Assembly: GCF_028372415.1 (NCBI RefSeq)
Contig: NC_092872.1
Span: forward strand, 90,564,575 to 90,628,574
Direction of reading: 5' to 3'
Source of the DNA: Notamacropus eugenii
Taxonomy: Eukaryota; Chordata; Mammalia; Diprotodontia; Macropodidae
DNA: 64,000 bases
The notes under the pieces are model-generated. The model saw only the letters and a list, made by a program, of their open reading frames with translations. It did no database searches and was not told where the DNA came from. A program made the position numbers and the translations under genes. Positions within the stretch are counted from its first letter, which is position 1, and each line of letters starts with the position of its first letter. Below, in pieces: positions 36,159 to 48,440 of this stretch.

Positions 36159-37483
36159 GTATGTTTCTGGGTGACACAATATGCCAACCAAGGGGCATAT
36201 TTGACCCCTTGAATAACAGGATTTGGAAGGACTGGAAAGGTGGCACTCTACATATCTTGCCCCTGTCTTTCTCAAGACAATAGAACTCAATGGAATTTAA
36301 CTGATTGTATTGAGTTAATAGAACTGTTTTCTTTTGTCTTTATATTACCAGTCCCCTACTTCTGCTACTCCTTAGCTCACCTTGGGGGAGTCATTTACAG
36401 GGGTGTGCAGTAGCCAGCTCCAGCTAGCCAATTGTTAGATTTTCAGTACGACAGTTTACATCTCAGAAATCAACAAAGATTACAAATCTGGAATTGGGTC
36501 ACTTTTTTGTCAGTTGCCCACCAGCAGCACATGGGGGTGAGAAAAATCTGGCAAGAGTTAAAGGTTTCTGAAAATGCAATGACCAAAAATGAATTCAAAA
36601 TCAAATACGTAATGAATTTGAGGTGTTTCTGGTAGCGCTTGCCCAGTGTTGCAACCTGCAACTTCCCTGTAGCCTTGGATCTGAATACAAAGCATGTGCA
36701 CTTTGCACTGCACAGGCCCTCACAGCATGTTGCACAAAGTCCGGAAAAAGGAACTGCAAGGGGAAAAAGTTTAAGAAGCCCTCATAGATATCAACCTCGG
36801 GGCCTACTGACCTAGAGTGTGGTTGAACCAGACTAAAATGTAATTGGAAAATGATTAACAAATTAAAAATGCAGTGCACCATAGATTATGTTAACTTGTG
36901 GCTTTCTAAATCAACATGCAGCCTGCAGGGCTCCATTTCTGTTTGAGTTTAAATACTACTGCTCTAGACTTTTAAAAGTGATGGACAAAATGTTAACAAT
37001 GCAAATTAAGTTTAAAAGTGTATGTTGTATACATTTTTTCCCCTGGAGAAATAGTTATTAAATGTGTACCAGCATACCCTTGCATTTAATCCCTCTGGGG
37101 CTCTGTTTCTGCATTTGTAAAATGAAAGGTTTACACCAGATGACCTCTAAAGTTCCTTTGTGTGTAGATCATAAATCTAAGATCCTATTACCTTTCCTGC
37201 TCTGAGTCCCAGGATTCTATATTCTATCTAGTTGTGGAGTCAAGGCTCCATACCTGAAACACTAAGGAAAACAAGATAGTAGGAAGTCAAGTGCTAAATT
37301 GTAGGAAACAGTAAAACTTAAGAGAAGGGAAAGATGAGTGGAGGGGAAGGTCTCTCTAGGTGGAAAGGAAGGTCAAGAATCCTACAGTGATTGAGGGGTA
37401 GCTATGAAGCGGTTTAAACTGATAACAGTGTGGGGGAGCCATTCAGATGACTGGGTTACCAACTCCCCTTTGGGTTTTTGCAG
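36159..37483. other. CIITA intron between exons 9 and 11: no exon 10 seen
   Basis: I looked for a phase 1-1 exon resembling the roughly 25 residues that human CIITA has before EPVEQF. The only good acceptor with a pyrimidine tract (ending at 36350) opens a 20-codon frame with no resemblance and no convincing donor. Confidence 0.45.
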
Positions 37484-39143
37484 AGTCTGTGGAACAGTTC
37501 TGTAATGCTCTGCACAAAGCTTATGCAGATATTCCAGAGGATCCCAACATCCATTATATTGATCTAGACCTCACAAGAACCCAGGTGGAGAAAAATAGCA
37601 AGTATCTGGAGAAGGAACTGGTGATCCAGGACTGGACAGAGAGACAGAAGGCCCATGTGGGATGGAGAGAGGTGTTTGCCAACACCAGAGGACAGAAGAG
37701 AGAGACGCGAGTGATTGCAGTACTGGGCAAGGCTGGTCTGGGCAAAAGTGCCTGGACCCAGGAGGTCTGTAGGAACTGGGCCCGGGGCCAGCTTCCCCAG
37801 TATGAATTTGTCTTTCACTACAAATGCCGCAGCCTGAACATGCCAGGGAATGACTACTGTTTGAAGGATATGTTTTTCAGACTCTGTCATCATCCACTGG
37901 AAGAGAATGAGGAAGTCTTCAAATACATTTTGAAGCACCCAAATCGTATTCTCATCATTCTGGACTCATTTGAGGATCTGGAGGGCCAAGATGGTTTTTT
38001 GAATTGTCCAGCCAGCCCCTCTCCTGGGGAGCCACGGCCCATCAAAGGGCTGCTGGCTGGCCTCTTCCAAAGGAAGCTCTTGAGGGGTTGCACGTTGCTG
38101 ATCACAGCCAGGCCAAAGGGAAGGTTTAGTCAGTACTTGGCCAAGGTAGACAGCCTCCTGGAGGTGCAGGGCTTCTCTCCTGAGCAGGTGGAGTCTTACT
38201 TTGAAAAGTACTTCCAGAACTCACCATCAGACAGGGATGAGGCCTTGAGGCTTGTCCGGGCCCAGCCCTACCTGCTCAGTCACTGCTACAGCCCTTCTGT
38301 GTGCCTCTCCCTCTGTCAGCTTTGTGAGAAGATTCTGGGCACAAAGGGTCCTGCCCAACTTCCCTCCACACTTACGGGACTCTTTGTCCACCTCCTTTGC
38401 TCAGTACTGAGAACCAGGGAAAAGAAGCCATCTGAAACCTGGCCCAGGAACTGCCTGGCAGGCTTGGCAGAGTTGGCATGGGAACTGGGCCAGAGACATT
38501 GCAATGTCCTGAGAGAGGACCAGTTCCCCTCCACAGAAGTGAAGGAGTTTGCCATTTGGGGGGACTTTGTGTGGCCACTTCCAACAGCCAGGGAACCAGA
38601 GATGGCCTTCTCTACCTTTCTCCTGCAGAACTTCCTGGGTGCTTTGAGGCTGACACTTAGTGAGGAAGTAAAAGACAAAGAGCTCCCTAGATACCTAGCC
38701 CTGACCCCTAGAAAGAAGAAACCCTATGACAACTGGCTGGAGAGGGTACCCCACTTCCTGACTGGGCTTCTCTTCCAACCCCTGTCCTCCTGCCTTGGAC
38801 TCCTTGGTGGGGTTAAGCAAGTTGAGCTTGTATGCAAGAGGCAGAAGGTACTCTTGAACTATCTGACCCGACTCCAGCCTGAGACACTGGGGCCTGGGAA
38901 GCTCATTGAATTGCTGCATTGTGCCCATGAGGCAACTGACAGACACCTATGGGAGCATGTAATAGCTGGACTACCCTCTTGTCTTTCCTTCTGGGGAGTA
39001 CGACTGGCCCCACCAGATGTTCATGTTTTGGGTGAGGCCCTAAAAGCAGCTGGTAAGGACTTCTCCCTGGATCTCAGGAACACTTCCATTAATCTGCGTG
39101 GGCTAGGGATCCTGGTCCAACTTGATTGTGTCACCTGCTTCAG
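37484..39143 (+). CDS. CIITA: CIITA exon 11, NACHT domain exon
   Basis: A single 1660-bp open exon (acceptor gggtttttgcag, donor gtgagg), phase 1 in and phase 2 out, residues 284-837. It starts ESVEQFCNALHKAYADIP (human EPVEQFYRSLQDTYGAEP). Walker A GKAGLGKS is at nt 37726-37749. The Walker B-like strand ILIILDSFED is at nt 37948-37977, where human has LLILDGFEEL. ALTPRKKKPYDNWLE and LELLHCAHEA-type segments downstream are strongly conserved. It is the nucleotide-binding core plus helical linker needed for self-association and nuclear import. Substitutions from human in the Walker motifs (Q to L, G to S) are conservative in context. Confidence 0.98.
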
Positions 39144-40522
39144 GTGAGGCCCTGGGCAGGGGAAAGACTGAAATGGGAGGGGAGCTGAAAAGCAATGTTC
39201 ACCACTTTCCTTGCCGAATCACCTTCCCCTACCACTCCCTGCCCCCGACCTTCTCAGCAAATATTCTAGGAATGGAAATGTGGTGACAAAATAGTGAGCC
39301 TCCTGTCTCATGCTACTTTGTACAGAGTCCCGGTTCAAAGCTCTTGTCTTCCACATGAAGGCACCCCAATGCAACACATACATCCATACATCCATACACA
39401 AACACAGAGGTTGAGCTAGGCAAGGCTTTAAAGGTCAGATAGTTCAGTCCTCCCATTTTATAGATTAGGAAATTAAGACCCAACATATGCTGAAAATCCT
39501 GCAGCTACTTTGTGGAAGAATGTTAGGATCAAAAGTTAGACTTTCTGCTTCCTAGTAAAAGGTTCTTTCCAATATGCCACACTTTCTCCCACAATTCAAA
39601 GGAACCATAGAATAATGTTACCTTTCCTGCATGAGAATAATGTTTGAGTTGTGTCTCTATTTCTCACCTGATTCTCATTATACCACATTCTCAAGTGTCT
39701 GGCTGGAATGGGAGATGTAACCTATGAACACGGATCAGGGCAACATTCACTATCATGAAGAGTGAACCTTTGAACTCATTGACACCATCCTCTAATCTGT
39801 TAAGTTAACCAGCCACACCCTGGTTAACAAGATTTTTAAAAAAATATTACATAGCCTTCAAGGTCACAGTTACAGAATCTCAGGTCCTCAAAAATACATG
39901 CAATGTCATATATATTCTTTGAGAAATACAGATTGCACATTCTGGTACGTACTTTTTCAACTGATCATTTTTCCCTGGACATACACAGAGAGGTTCAAAG
40001 TAGTTCAATACAGTTTTCATGATTAGTTAGACCAACCCCTGGAACAGGAAGGCCTTCGCTCCTGCATATCACACTTGTTTCATAGGTTTCCAGAAACATT
40101 TTTTTGGGGATATGGAATTTCTTTGGTTCATTTATACACTCCAGTAATTCATTACATGAGTTTTTATTGAGCATTGATAGCACAGTGCTATGGAAGATAT
40201 GAAATCTTTGCCTTCCAAAGCCTAATAATGTTGGGAAGACAGGATACATATGGAGCCATGAAATAATAATATCACACTAATATGTGATAAATACCAAAAT
40301 AACTGCTATGGAGGAAGGAGAGATTAATGAGAACTCAAGGGCTTCCTAGAAGAGTTGCATTCTAAAGAATGGTTGTGACTTGTATAGGCTAACAGTTTCT
40401 CGCAGCAAATTGCTCTCCTTCTGGGTTGGGACCTGGCTATTTTGGAACCGAGGGTCCACTCTAGGGATTTGTTCCCTGTGGGAAGTTCCTAGATCCCTGG
40501 GTCTGAGGACTTCCATCCACAG
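39144..40522. other. CIITA intron 11
   Basis: Unique or decayed sequence with a short antisense MIR trace near 39440-39560. No coding evidence. Confidence 0.5.
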
Positions 40523-40681
40523 GGCATCTCTGAGTGACACAGTATGGCTGTGGGAATCCCTTCAGCAGAGTGGGGAATATGATCTACTCCGAAGATCCAC
40601 TGAGAAGTTCACCATTGATCCTTTCAAGGTCAAGTCCATGAAGGATGTGGAGGACCTTTGTAGCCTGGTGCATATCCAACG
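40523..40681 (+). CDS. CIITA: CIITA exon 12
   Basis: A 159-bp exon (acceptor cttccatccacag, donor gtaagt), phase 2 to 2, residues 837-889. ASLSDTVWLWESLQQSGEYD and EKFTIDPFKVKSMKDVEDL are nearly identical to human. It links the NACHT-associated helices to the LRR region. Confidence 0.97.
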
Positions 40682-40984
40682 GTAAGTGGCTTACTCACTA
40701 GCATAGAACTTTGATAGCTCTTGGTGGGAAGGAGAAAGGGGCTTTGCATAAGGGGTGGGCTAGGACAGGCTAGAGAGGTCATTTGGGAGAAAACAGCTTT
40801 GCCACTGGAAAAAGAGCCCACTAGAGAGAGAAAGAGGAAGATGAGATTTTTGCCCAGTCACTGACCTACAAAAAGTAGAGAGGGAAAAGTGGGATCTCCT
40901 AGATATAAGTAAGAACCAACAGCGTAGAAAAGCAGAAACCCTACAGTGGATCCTGGAAGAACCTAATCCCTAAGTGTCAAGAGT

Positions 40985-41105
40985 CTAGGAGTGGGGAACC
41001 TGCAGCCTCGAGGCCACATGTGACCTTCTACATCCTACAAAGTGCAGCCCTTTGACTGAATCCAAACTTTACTGGTTCCCCACCCCTGGTGGAGACCAAT
41101 CAATA
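40985..41105. repeat. Possible DNA-transposon terminal relic
   Basis: 'ggggaacctgcagcctcgag' and 'gcagccctttgactgaatcc' resemble a recurrent mammalian hAT-type end. One end only. Confidence 0.35.
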
Positions 41106-41879
41106 CTGATAGAAAACCCAACAGCCAAATTCTCCCATTCTAATTCTCTCTCTAGTTTGGATAAATATCCAATGCCCCCATTTAGCCACCCCAGGGATAA
41201 TAGACACATGCCTGTCCAACTACTTTTCCTTGAAAATTTAGAAAATGACCTATCTAGAGAAGTGTGAAAATCTTGGAATCTTCTTCCTTTAAAATAAGAA
41301 CAATGATAATACTTCTGGCTTCCTTATCCATTGAATGAGAAACCTGTCCTGATTTTGATTTCTGGGCAAAGTCAGAGCCTGGCAAAATTAAAAGGCAAAG
41401 TTTATCTGAATGATCTCTTTGCCTCTTTACCCCTTCATGGTGCCGTTGATACCCAACGGGTCAACGAGTACTCTGATGCTGGCCCCAGATCTCCCTCCAC
41501 TGTAGCAGTTCTTCTTGGTAAAGCCCAGGACTGAATCCATTCTCCTATTCTCTCTTTCTTCCCCGCTCAAAACAATTCTATCTAAATCCAATCTTAAATC
41601 TCATTCCTTCTCATACAAAGCTATATAATAAGAACTACTAGTGAATGAATTAATGTATTACCTCCATGGAAGGAGATGTATTTTAATGGGAATTTAGCAC
41701 TCTTTTGCCCCAGTGGAATAAATCTCAAATGGTGAAGCGTCAGTTACAGGTGTAGATAGTCACCAGTGGCAAAAATGGAGAGGGGACTACCTACTTTCAA
41801 ATCATCCTGTTAGACAGGATACTCTGCCCCTAAGATCAACCCCAGAGTTGTAACATCACTCATGTCATATTCTTTGTAG

Positions 41880-41951
41880 CTCAGGAAATGCCCCTATAGA
41901 GGCCTGCACCCCTCTTCCTGCCATCAGAGACCTGAAGAAGCTTGAGTTTGC
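41880..41951 (+). CDS. CIITA: CIITA exon 13
   Basis: A 72-bp exon (acceptor attctttgtag, donor gtgagt), residues 890-913: SGNAPIEACTPLPAIRDLKK-LEFA. Human has ELPAVRDLKKLEFA at the same place. Confidence 0.95.
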
Positions 41952-42784
41952 GTGAGTAACATATGATGGTCTTTGATTCTGCAGCCTGCCGTCTTAGCTC
42001 AGCAAGGCCTGAACGCTGAACTGTTAGTGAGGGTGATCCACAGTGTAGTTACCACATCATCTCTCCCATTTCCTCTTTTGACTAAGAACATTCATTTGTA
42101 ACAAAGTTGGCTAAGGTTAATGGGCTATCTTTGATCTCTGAGTTTTTCTGGTTATGACCTGAACTACCATAGCACATGTTCCACCCACCTGCACCACCTG
42201 GCTTAAATTATGACTCCCTACCAACTCCTGGGAAAAAGGACACAGTGCTCAGGAACTTTTGCCTAGGGAAAAGGACCAGATCAGGCTGTACCTGAGCTCC
42301 TCTAAAGGAAAATGCCTCTGCAGGACTGGTACGAGTTCCATACTATATTATTGACATCATCGATTGAAGTGTTAATTAAGGTAATTTCCTCCTCCTCCAC
42401 CTAAAAGACAAAAAACTCCTGTTTGGGGGAGGAGGGGTGAAGACAACGTATGGTTAGAGCAGGACTAAAATTGTTACAGAAAAGAGGAAATTCATGAGAA
42501 AAACACTAAGGGCCATTTCTTTTGAAAATTATTTTAAGCATCAAAAAATTGCCGCTCTCAAAATGTCTCACTCACTTTAGATGAGCGGCAGATGCCAGAC
42601 CAAGAATGCAAAATTCAGGGTCCTGGGCAATATATGGGAGGTGGGAGGAAGAAGGAAGCCAAGGGTCGATGACTTGGTTTCTCATAAAAGCTATTTAAAG
42701 GGGAAGAGGATATTTGCAGATTTTCATATTTTAAAGGTAAAGTTCCCCAGCGAACATTGGGCATTAAAAAAAAAAGATACTAAC

Positions 42785-42905
42785 TCTGGGCAAACCACTT
42801 TAATCTCTCTGGGCCTCAGTTTCCTCATTTGTAAAAATGAGGACTTTGGAGTCTATGACCTCTAAGGTTCCATCCAGTTCTTTCCTATGATTCTATGACC
42901 TGTGG
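42785..42905 (+). repeat. MIR relic
   Basis: 'tctctgggcctcagtttcct' core followed by 'ctaaggttccatccagttct'. Confidence 0.7.
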
Positions 42906-43711
42906 TCAGGAGACCTGGGTTCAAGCCCTACTCTCTGACATTACTAGCTTTCTGATCGTGGGTGAGTACCTTCACTTGAGTGAATCTCATGTTCATTTTA
43001 CAAATAAGAAAATTAACATATTTAACAAATTACTTGAGTAATCTCACTAAGTTGCTCTGAGATAGACATTTTGGAAAATTATAAAAGGCTATATAAATAT
43101 GGCCTGGGGTCCCTGTGGTTTAGAAGTGTTGGGGACTCTAAAATGTTGTTCCATCCCATTGGAGAGAAGGCAGCAGAGTCCACAGTTGCAGTGCCTGTGG
43201 TCTAGCACATTGGGGGTATGTTCACTGGGCTCTGTGGGTGTCGATAGGTGTCTCAAATAGAAATCTAGTGTAAACAGGGAGGACTCAGGGTCACTGGCAG
43301 ACGGAGCCAGGGCCAGGTGAAAGAACTTAGAGCAGAGGACAAGGAAAAGTAAGGAGATAGGCCTATGGGGATGACTATTACATCAGAAAATATTTGTTTT
43401 ATTCTGAGCTTACCTTGGAAAGGGGCTGGAAATGGAAGGACGAGACTGAGAAAAAGAGACCAAGAAACTCATCTGAGTCTTACAGAACAGAACTTGAAAC
43501 TGCCTCTATCCATTCAAGTTGGCACTTTCTTTGCAGTCTTAGAGTACTGCATAGACCAAGGAGAAGTAAAATGACTTCCCTAGGCTCCCACAGCCAATAT
43601 GTCGAGGCCATACTTGAACTCAGGTTTTCCTGACCTTTGAAGGTCAACTGTCTTTTCATTATACCATCACACTAATTCTTTCGGGAACTCACCTAAGCTG
43701 TTTCCTTCTAG

Positions 43712-43792
43712 GCTTGGCCCAGTGTTGGGTCCCCAGGGCTTTCCGAAATTGGTTAAGATACTTGCAGCTTTTTCATCCCTTCAGCATTTGGA
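43712..43792 (+). CDS. CIITA: CIITA exon 14, first LRR exon
   Basis: An 81-bp exon (acceptor tttccttctag, donor gtaagt), residues 914-940: LGPVLGPQGFPKLVKILAAF-SSLQHL. It matches human LGPVSGPQAFPKLVRILTAFSSLQHL and opens the leucine-rich repeats, with one repeat of about 28 residues per exon. Confidence 0.96.
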
Positions 43793-44339
43793 GTAAGTAC
43801 GTTCTGCCCCTGTTCTGTCCTTGACTAATTATAATAATGATGATAGGAGGAGGAAGAGGAGAAACTGATGAACAGTAGCCCCATTGTGGGAAAGAGTGGG
43901 AGGAGGCAGAATTGATGAAAGTAGCCCCATTGTGGGAACGAGTGGGAGAGTAATACTGAGAAAAATGGTCATGTTCTGGTTTAGGACCAGAGAAAAGAAG
44001 TGGGGCTAGAGCTGAGGCTTCTCAATTAATGCCATTCTTAGTAAATCTTTAAGCAAATGACTTCAACTCTCTAGGCCACTGTTGCCCCCTTGTGGAGCTA
44101 CAGTTTTTTGCTGATATCCAGCAAATTAATCATGTAATGTTGATACACATTCGAGCCTGGGGAATTTAAAAAAAAACAAATCAGACTGACAACCATCCAA
44201 CACATCAACTGCTTGGGAAGAGTGGAGTCCAAGGAAATATTTTTTTCAGTCTACACTAGCTCATTTCCTACTGCCTACAAACTTGTCCAAATTTCCCCTA
44301 TCCTGAAAAAACCCTCACCATCCTTCTACCTTTCCTATA

Positions 44340-45930
44340 TCTTTTCTGGGCTTTGTAGCTACAGTGCTTAAAAAGTTTATCTTCAGTAGGTACCTCCACT
44401 TTCTTCCCTCTCACTTTCTTCTTAATCCTTTACCGTCTGGCTTCCACCCTTAGCATTCCACTAAAACTGCCTTCTCCAAAGTCAGTAATGGCCTCCTAGT
44501 TGCCAAATCCAATGGCCTCTTCTCAATCCTCATCCTCCTTGACCTCTCTGATCGCTCTCTTCTCCATGATATTCTTTTTTTCTCTAGATTTTCAGGACAC
44601 TGCTCTCTCCTGGTTCTCTTCCTCCCTATCTGACTGCTCCTTCTCTGTCTCCTTTGCTGGATCCTCCTCCAGATCATGGCTTCTAACTGTAGGTATCCCT
44701 CACTTTTCTGTCCTGGTCCCTCTTCTACTTCTATACTGCTTCATTTACTACCTCATCAGCTCCCATGGATTTAATTACCATCTCTATGCTAGTGATTCTC
44801 ATATCTGCCTTTCCTGCCCCAATCTCTTTGCTGATCTCCAATCTTGCATCTTCAACTGCCTTTCAGACACCTTGAACTGGATGCCCAGTAGACAGCTTAA
44901 ACTTACATGTCCAAAACTGAACTCATCTTTCCCCCTAAACTGTGACCCCAGCCCACACATACCTCCTACCATCTTCCCAGTCCCTCAAGTTCACAACCTA
45001 CGAGTCATCCTAGATTCCTCACTCTTTCCTCACTCTGTTCATGCACTGTAATGTTAACTATTGGTCAAGCAACTACTCTTCCACACCCTTTACTCAGCCC
45101 TTAAATCCCCTAATGTAGGGGAAAATATTCTAATCTAGTCATCCTAGATTTCTCTCACCTCCCCATTCCCATATCCAATCTGTTGCCAAGGCCTGCCCCT
45201 TTCACCTTTGCAACATCTCTCAGATATGCCCTCTTCTCTCTTCTGTCACAGCCACTACTCTAGGACAGACCCCTCATTACCTCATGCTTGGGTTATTGCT
45301 ATAGCCTACTAGTGGGTCCAGCTGCCTCAAGTCTTTCCCCACTCCAATCCATTCTCCACTCAGCCACTTAAGTGATTTTCCTAAAACTCATATCCAATCA
45401 TGTCACCCCCCCCCCCACCCACCCATCCAATAAACTCCAGAGACTTCCTGTTGTCTCTAGGAGCAAATACAAAATGTACTATTTGGCATTCAAAGCCCTT
45501 CAGAACACCCCTCTCCTACATTTCTGTTCTGCTTACTCCTTATTGTCCAACACATAATTTTCAGTCCAGTGATACTGGCCTCCTGGTTGTTCTAAAACAA
45601 GACATGCCATCTCTCAGCTCCAGGAATTCTCTCTGCTGTGCCCCATGCCTGAAACACTCTTTCTCTTTCCTTCTCACTAGTGATCTCCCTGGCTTCCTTT
45701 AAGTCCTAACTAAAATCCCATCTTCTACAGGGAACCTTTCTTAATTCCAGTGCTTTCTCTTTTTTCATTACTTCCTGTTTAGCTTGCTTTGTATATTTTT
45801 GTTTGCGTATTGGCCTCCCCATTAGATTGTAAACTCTTTGAGGATGGGCATTGTTTTCTGCCTCTCTTTAATATTCTTAGGGCTTTGCACACAGTAGGTG
45901 CCTAATAAATGTTTATTGACTAAAAGATTA
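44340..45930 (+). mobile_element. L2/CR1-clade LINE, 3' two-thirds with reverse transcriptase remnant
   Basis: A 183-codon open frame (44500-45051) still shows L2 reverse transcriptase order: [13 protein letters not shown], a GVPQGSVLGP-like block decayed to [10 protein letters not shown], then [10 protein letters not shown] where active copies have YADDTQ, and [17 protein letters not shown]. The 3' end 'gtaggtgcctaataaatgtt' is the L2 terminus. The catalytic aspartates are lost, so it is inactive. It is interrupted at 45017-45136 by a copied segment. It lies in intron 14 of CIITA. Confidence 0.85.
45037..45134 (+). repeat. Local duplicate segment, copy A (inside L2)
   Basis: About 98 bp identical, apart from one base (ctcttcc versus ctcctcc), to 46658-46755, in the same orientation. 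On both sides of it the host L2 repeats AGTCATCCTAGATT (45003-45016 and 45137-45150). Confidence 0.9.
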
Positions 45931-46239
45931 ACATCACCTTGACAAAAGGAATGATTAGAAATGGATTTTGCTCCTAGAAATTTTCCTCACGCTCAGCTTG
46001 ATTTCTTTTAGCCCAGGTTGGTAGACTGGTTACTTACTAAGCCCAGTTGTACCATATTGTTGTACAGTTGTACAGACTGTGGCAGGGTTTAATTTCCATG
46101 AATATGATCAGACACTTTTGAATACATGATATTCACCTGCCCAGACTCCCCAGCCCCATCTTGAATGAGAGAAAGCCCAACGAGAACACTGTCAAGAAAG
46201 CATCTGTAGAAAAAATATTATGGTTTTGGAACCAGAGGA

Positions 46240-47180
46240 TCTAGGTTAAACTGCCTGCTGTGCTACTTAATACCTGCGTGACCTTGGGCAGGTCATTTCC
46301 CATTTCTGAGCATCAGTTATCTAATCCTTTGAGAGGAAAGTGCCTCAAATGGAAGTCTTTCTTCCTTATCTCTAATTACCTATCCTAGGAACCTGGTATG
46401 AGACCAAGTTAGCTTCCTCATACATTTAGAGGTGGAAAGAATCTAGAGAATGTTTCTTGTTCAATGCCCTCATTTTATATGAGGAAACTGAGGTCCATAG
46501 AGCATAGGTGACTTGCCCAAAGCCACACAGGTGATGGAGCTGGGATTTGAGCCCAGGTTCTTTGACTCTAAATCCAGTACTCTTCCTCTGCTTTTGACTC
46601 AGATTTTCATTTTAACAGAAACCTTCAATTCTTTAACCCTAAGGCTACTTAATGGGAGTTCATGCACTGTAATGTTAACTATTGGTCAAGCAACTACTCC
46701 TCCACACCCTTTACTCAGCCCTTAAATCCCCTAATGTAGGGGAAAATATTCTAAATCTGGAGTCATAGGATCTGAGTTCAAATGCTAGCTCTTTAGTTTT
46801 CTACTTGTGTGACTTTGTACAAGTCTGAAATCCTCTGGGACTCGGTTCCTTCATCTGTTAGAGGAAGGAATCAAACTAGATGTCCTTTAAGGCCCCTTCT
46901 ACCTCTCACTCTATGATCAGGTGATCTTCCTACCTCCTAGCCAGAACTACAAGGAGGTAATCAATGGTCAGTGGGTTGTTATTGTCCTATAAACTTGGCA
47001 GTGGAAAGAACATTGAACTTAGAGTCATAAGGCTCAACTACAGTTTAAATGCCAGATGTTCCACCTACTAGCTGCATCACCTCAAGCAAATCTCTTAACC
47101 TCCCTAGACCTCAGTTTTCCCATCTCTAAATGGAGAAGATTGTACCAGTAGGCCTCTACTGTCTCTCTAGCTTTATGAAT
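46240..47180. repeat. Cluster of MIR relics
   Basis: At least four: 46245-46345 (+), 46430-46600 (-, 'ggaaactgaggtccatagag'), 46757-46915 (+) and 46985-47170 (+). Confidence 0.65.
46658..46755 (+). repeat. Local duplicate segment, copy B
   Basis: The partner of 45037-45134. Its right edge runs into a MIR ('ctggagtcataggatctgag'), which suggests that copy B is the source and copy A the derived insertion. Confidence 0.9.
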
Positions 47181-47569
47181 CTTCTGTTTTGGGCTCTACC
47201 TGAGGAAGGCATTCAGCTAAAGCCAACCTGGGACCCAGTTACCATCCCAATGACTCAAAATTCTGCTCCCTGGAGCTTTGTTGACTCTACAAAGGGCCAT
47301 TAGAGGAAGTCTATGGTTCCTCTCTATCACTGGGGTTTTAACTATCCAAAATTCTGAAATTCTGATCCTGTGTCTTTTCTGAAGAGAAGTTTCCCCTTTC
47401 CCTTTCTCCCTTTCTCTCTCTCTGATCCCTCAGGGTAGTGAAAGTCATCAAGCAAAGCTACTCCAGAGAACTCTCCATTTAAAATTTTAGCCACACTAAC
47501 TCTGAAATGTATGAAGGTACGTTAGGCTGTCTCTTTTATGTTAATAAAAAAATTAGACAGCAATCAAAT

Positions 47570-47765
47570 ACACAGGCACATTTAATCCTTGAGGTATCCT
47601 CATAAGGTGGGCAGGGTAGATAATATTGTCCTGTTTCATAAAATGTATAAACAGAGACTCAGAAAAGTTAAGTTACTTGCCCAAGGTCACCCAGTTGATT
47701 AGTGACAGAAAGAGTCAGAACTCCAATCAGTTTTCCTGTCACCCAGACTGACATTCTTTTTACTA
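47570..47765 (-). repeat. MIR relic
   Basis: 'acagagactcagaaaagtta' and 'ttgcccaaggtcacccagtt', antisense MIR core. Confidence 0.65.
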
Positions 47766-48108
47766 TGTTGCAGTTATCAATCACCAAATTTATCCGTATA
47801 TTCTTAAGTGAGTTTTCAGCTCCCTTTAACCCACCTGCGTCCACAAAATGGGGTGATCAAAGAGACAATGTGTATTTTCTTTTCTGCAAGCAATGGGGAT
47901 CAGTGTGATAGTAAGGCACAGTGAGACAGAATTAGAACTAGAAGCAGTAAGGGGAGGACATTATCAATCTCCAGGGAATGATGATTTATAAGAAGGAAAT
48001 CTCATTTCTCCTGTTGGTCTAGACAAGGGAGAGGATGCAACATGGGGTCAAAAAAAGGCTGCCCTCAGAATCAGGTTGGTGATTTTTGTGCTTGGTTCAT
48101 TCTTATAG

Positions 48109-48201
48109 CCTGGAAACCCTGAGTCAAAACAAGATTGGGGATGAAGGTGTATCTCAGCTCTCTGCCATCTTTCCAGAGCTAAAGTCTTTGGAAACCCTGA
48201 A
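48109..48201 (+). CDS. CIITA: CIITA exon 15, LRR
   Basis: A 93-bp exon (acceptor cattcttatag, donor gtaagt), residues 941-971. ETLSQNKIGDEGVSQLSAIF continues to KSLETL; human has DALSENKIGDEGVSQLSATF. The intron before it is 4.3 kb, mostly because of an inserted L2 copy and its surroundings. Confidence 0.97.
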
Positions 48202-48440
48202 GTAAGTGCCAAATCAAGCCCTTTGTCTCTCTGCCTCTATCACTAGCCTCAGGGTAGTCCAAAATTTAGACTATAAGTTCTTGTTGGTAGGGTGGAGGGC
48301 TGGTAGAAGGCTTAAATGGGACAGAGAATCAATTTGGGCTATTGCAAATCTCCCCCGAAGCAAGAATCACACTGACCAGTGCTCTTGTCCACTCTATCCT
48401 TCCTTTCTATCCTCCTCCCGCCATTCTGTGTTTCCCCCAG

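Noticed and set aside
36350..36417. Possible exon 10 of CIITA after a good acceptor
   Set aside because: The frame closes after about 20 codons, has no resemblance to the human segment and no convincing donor.
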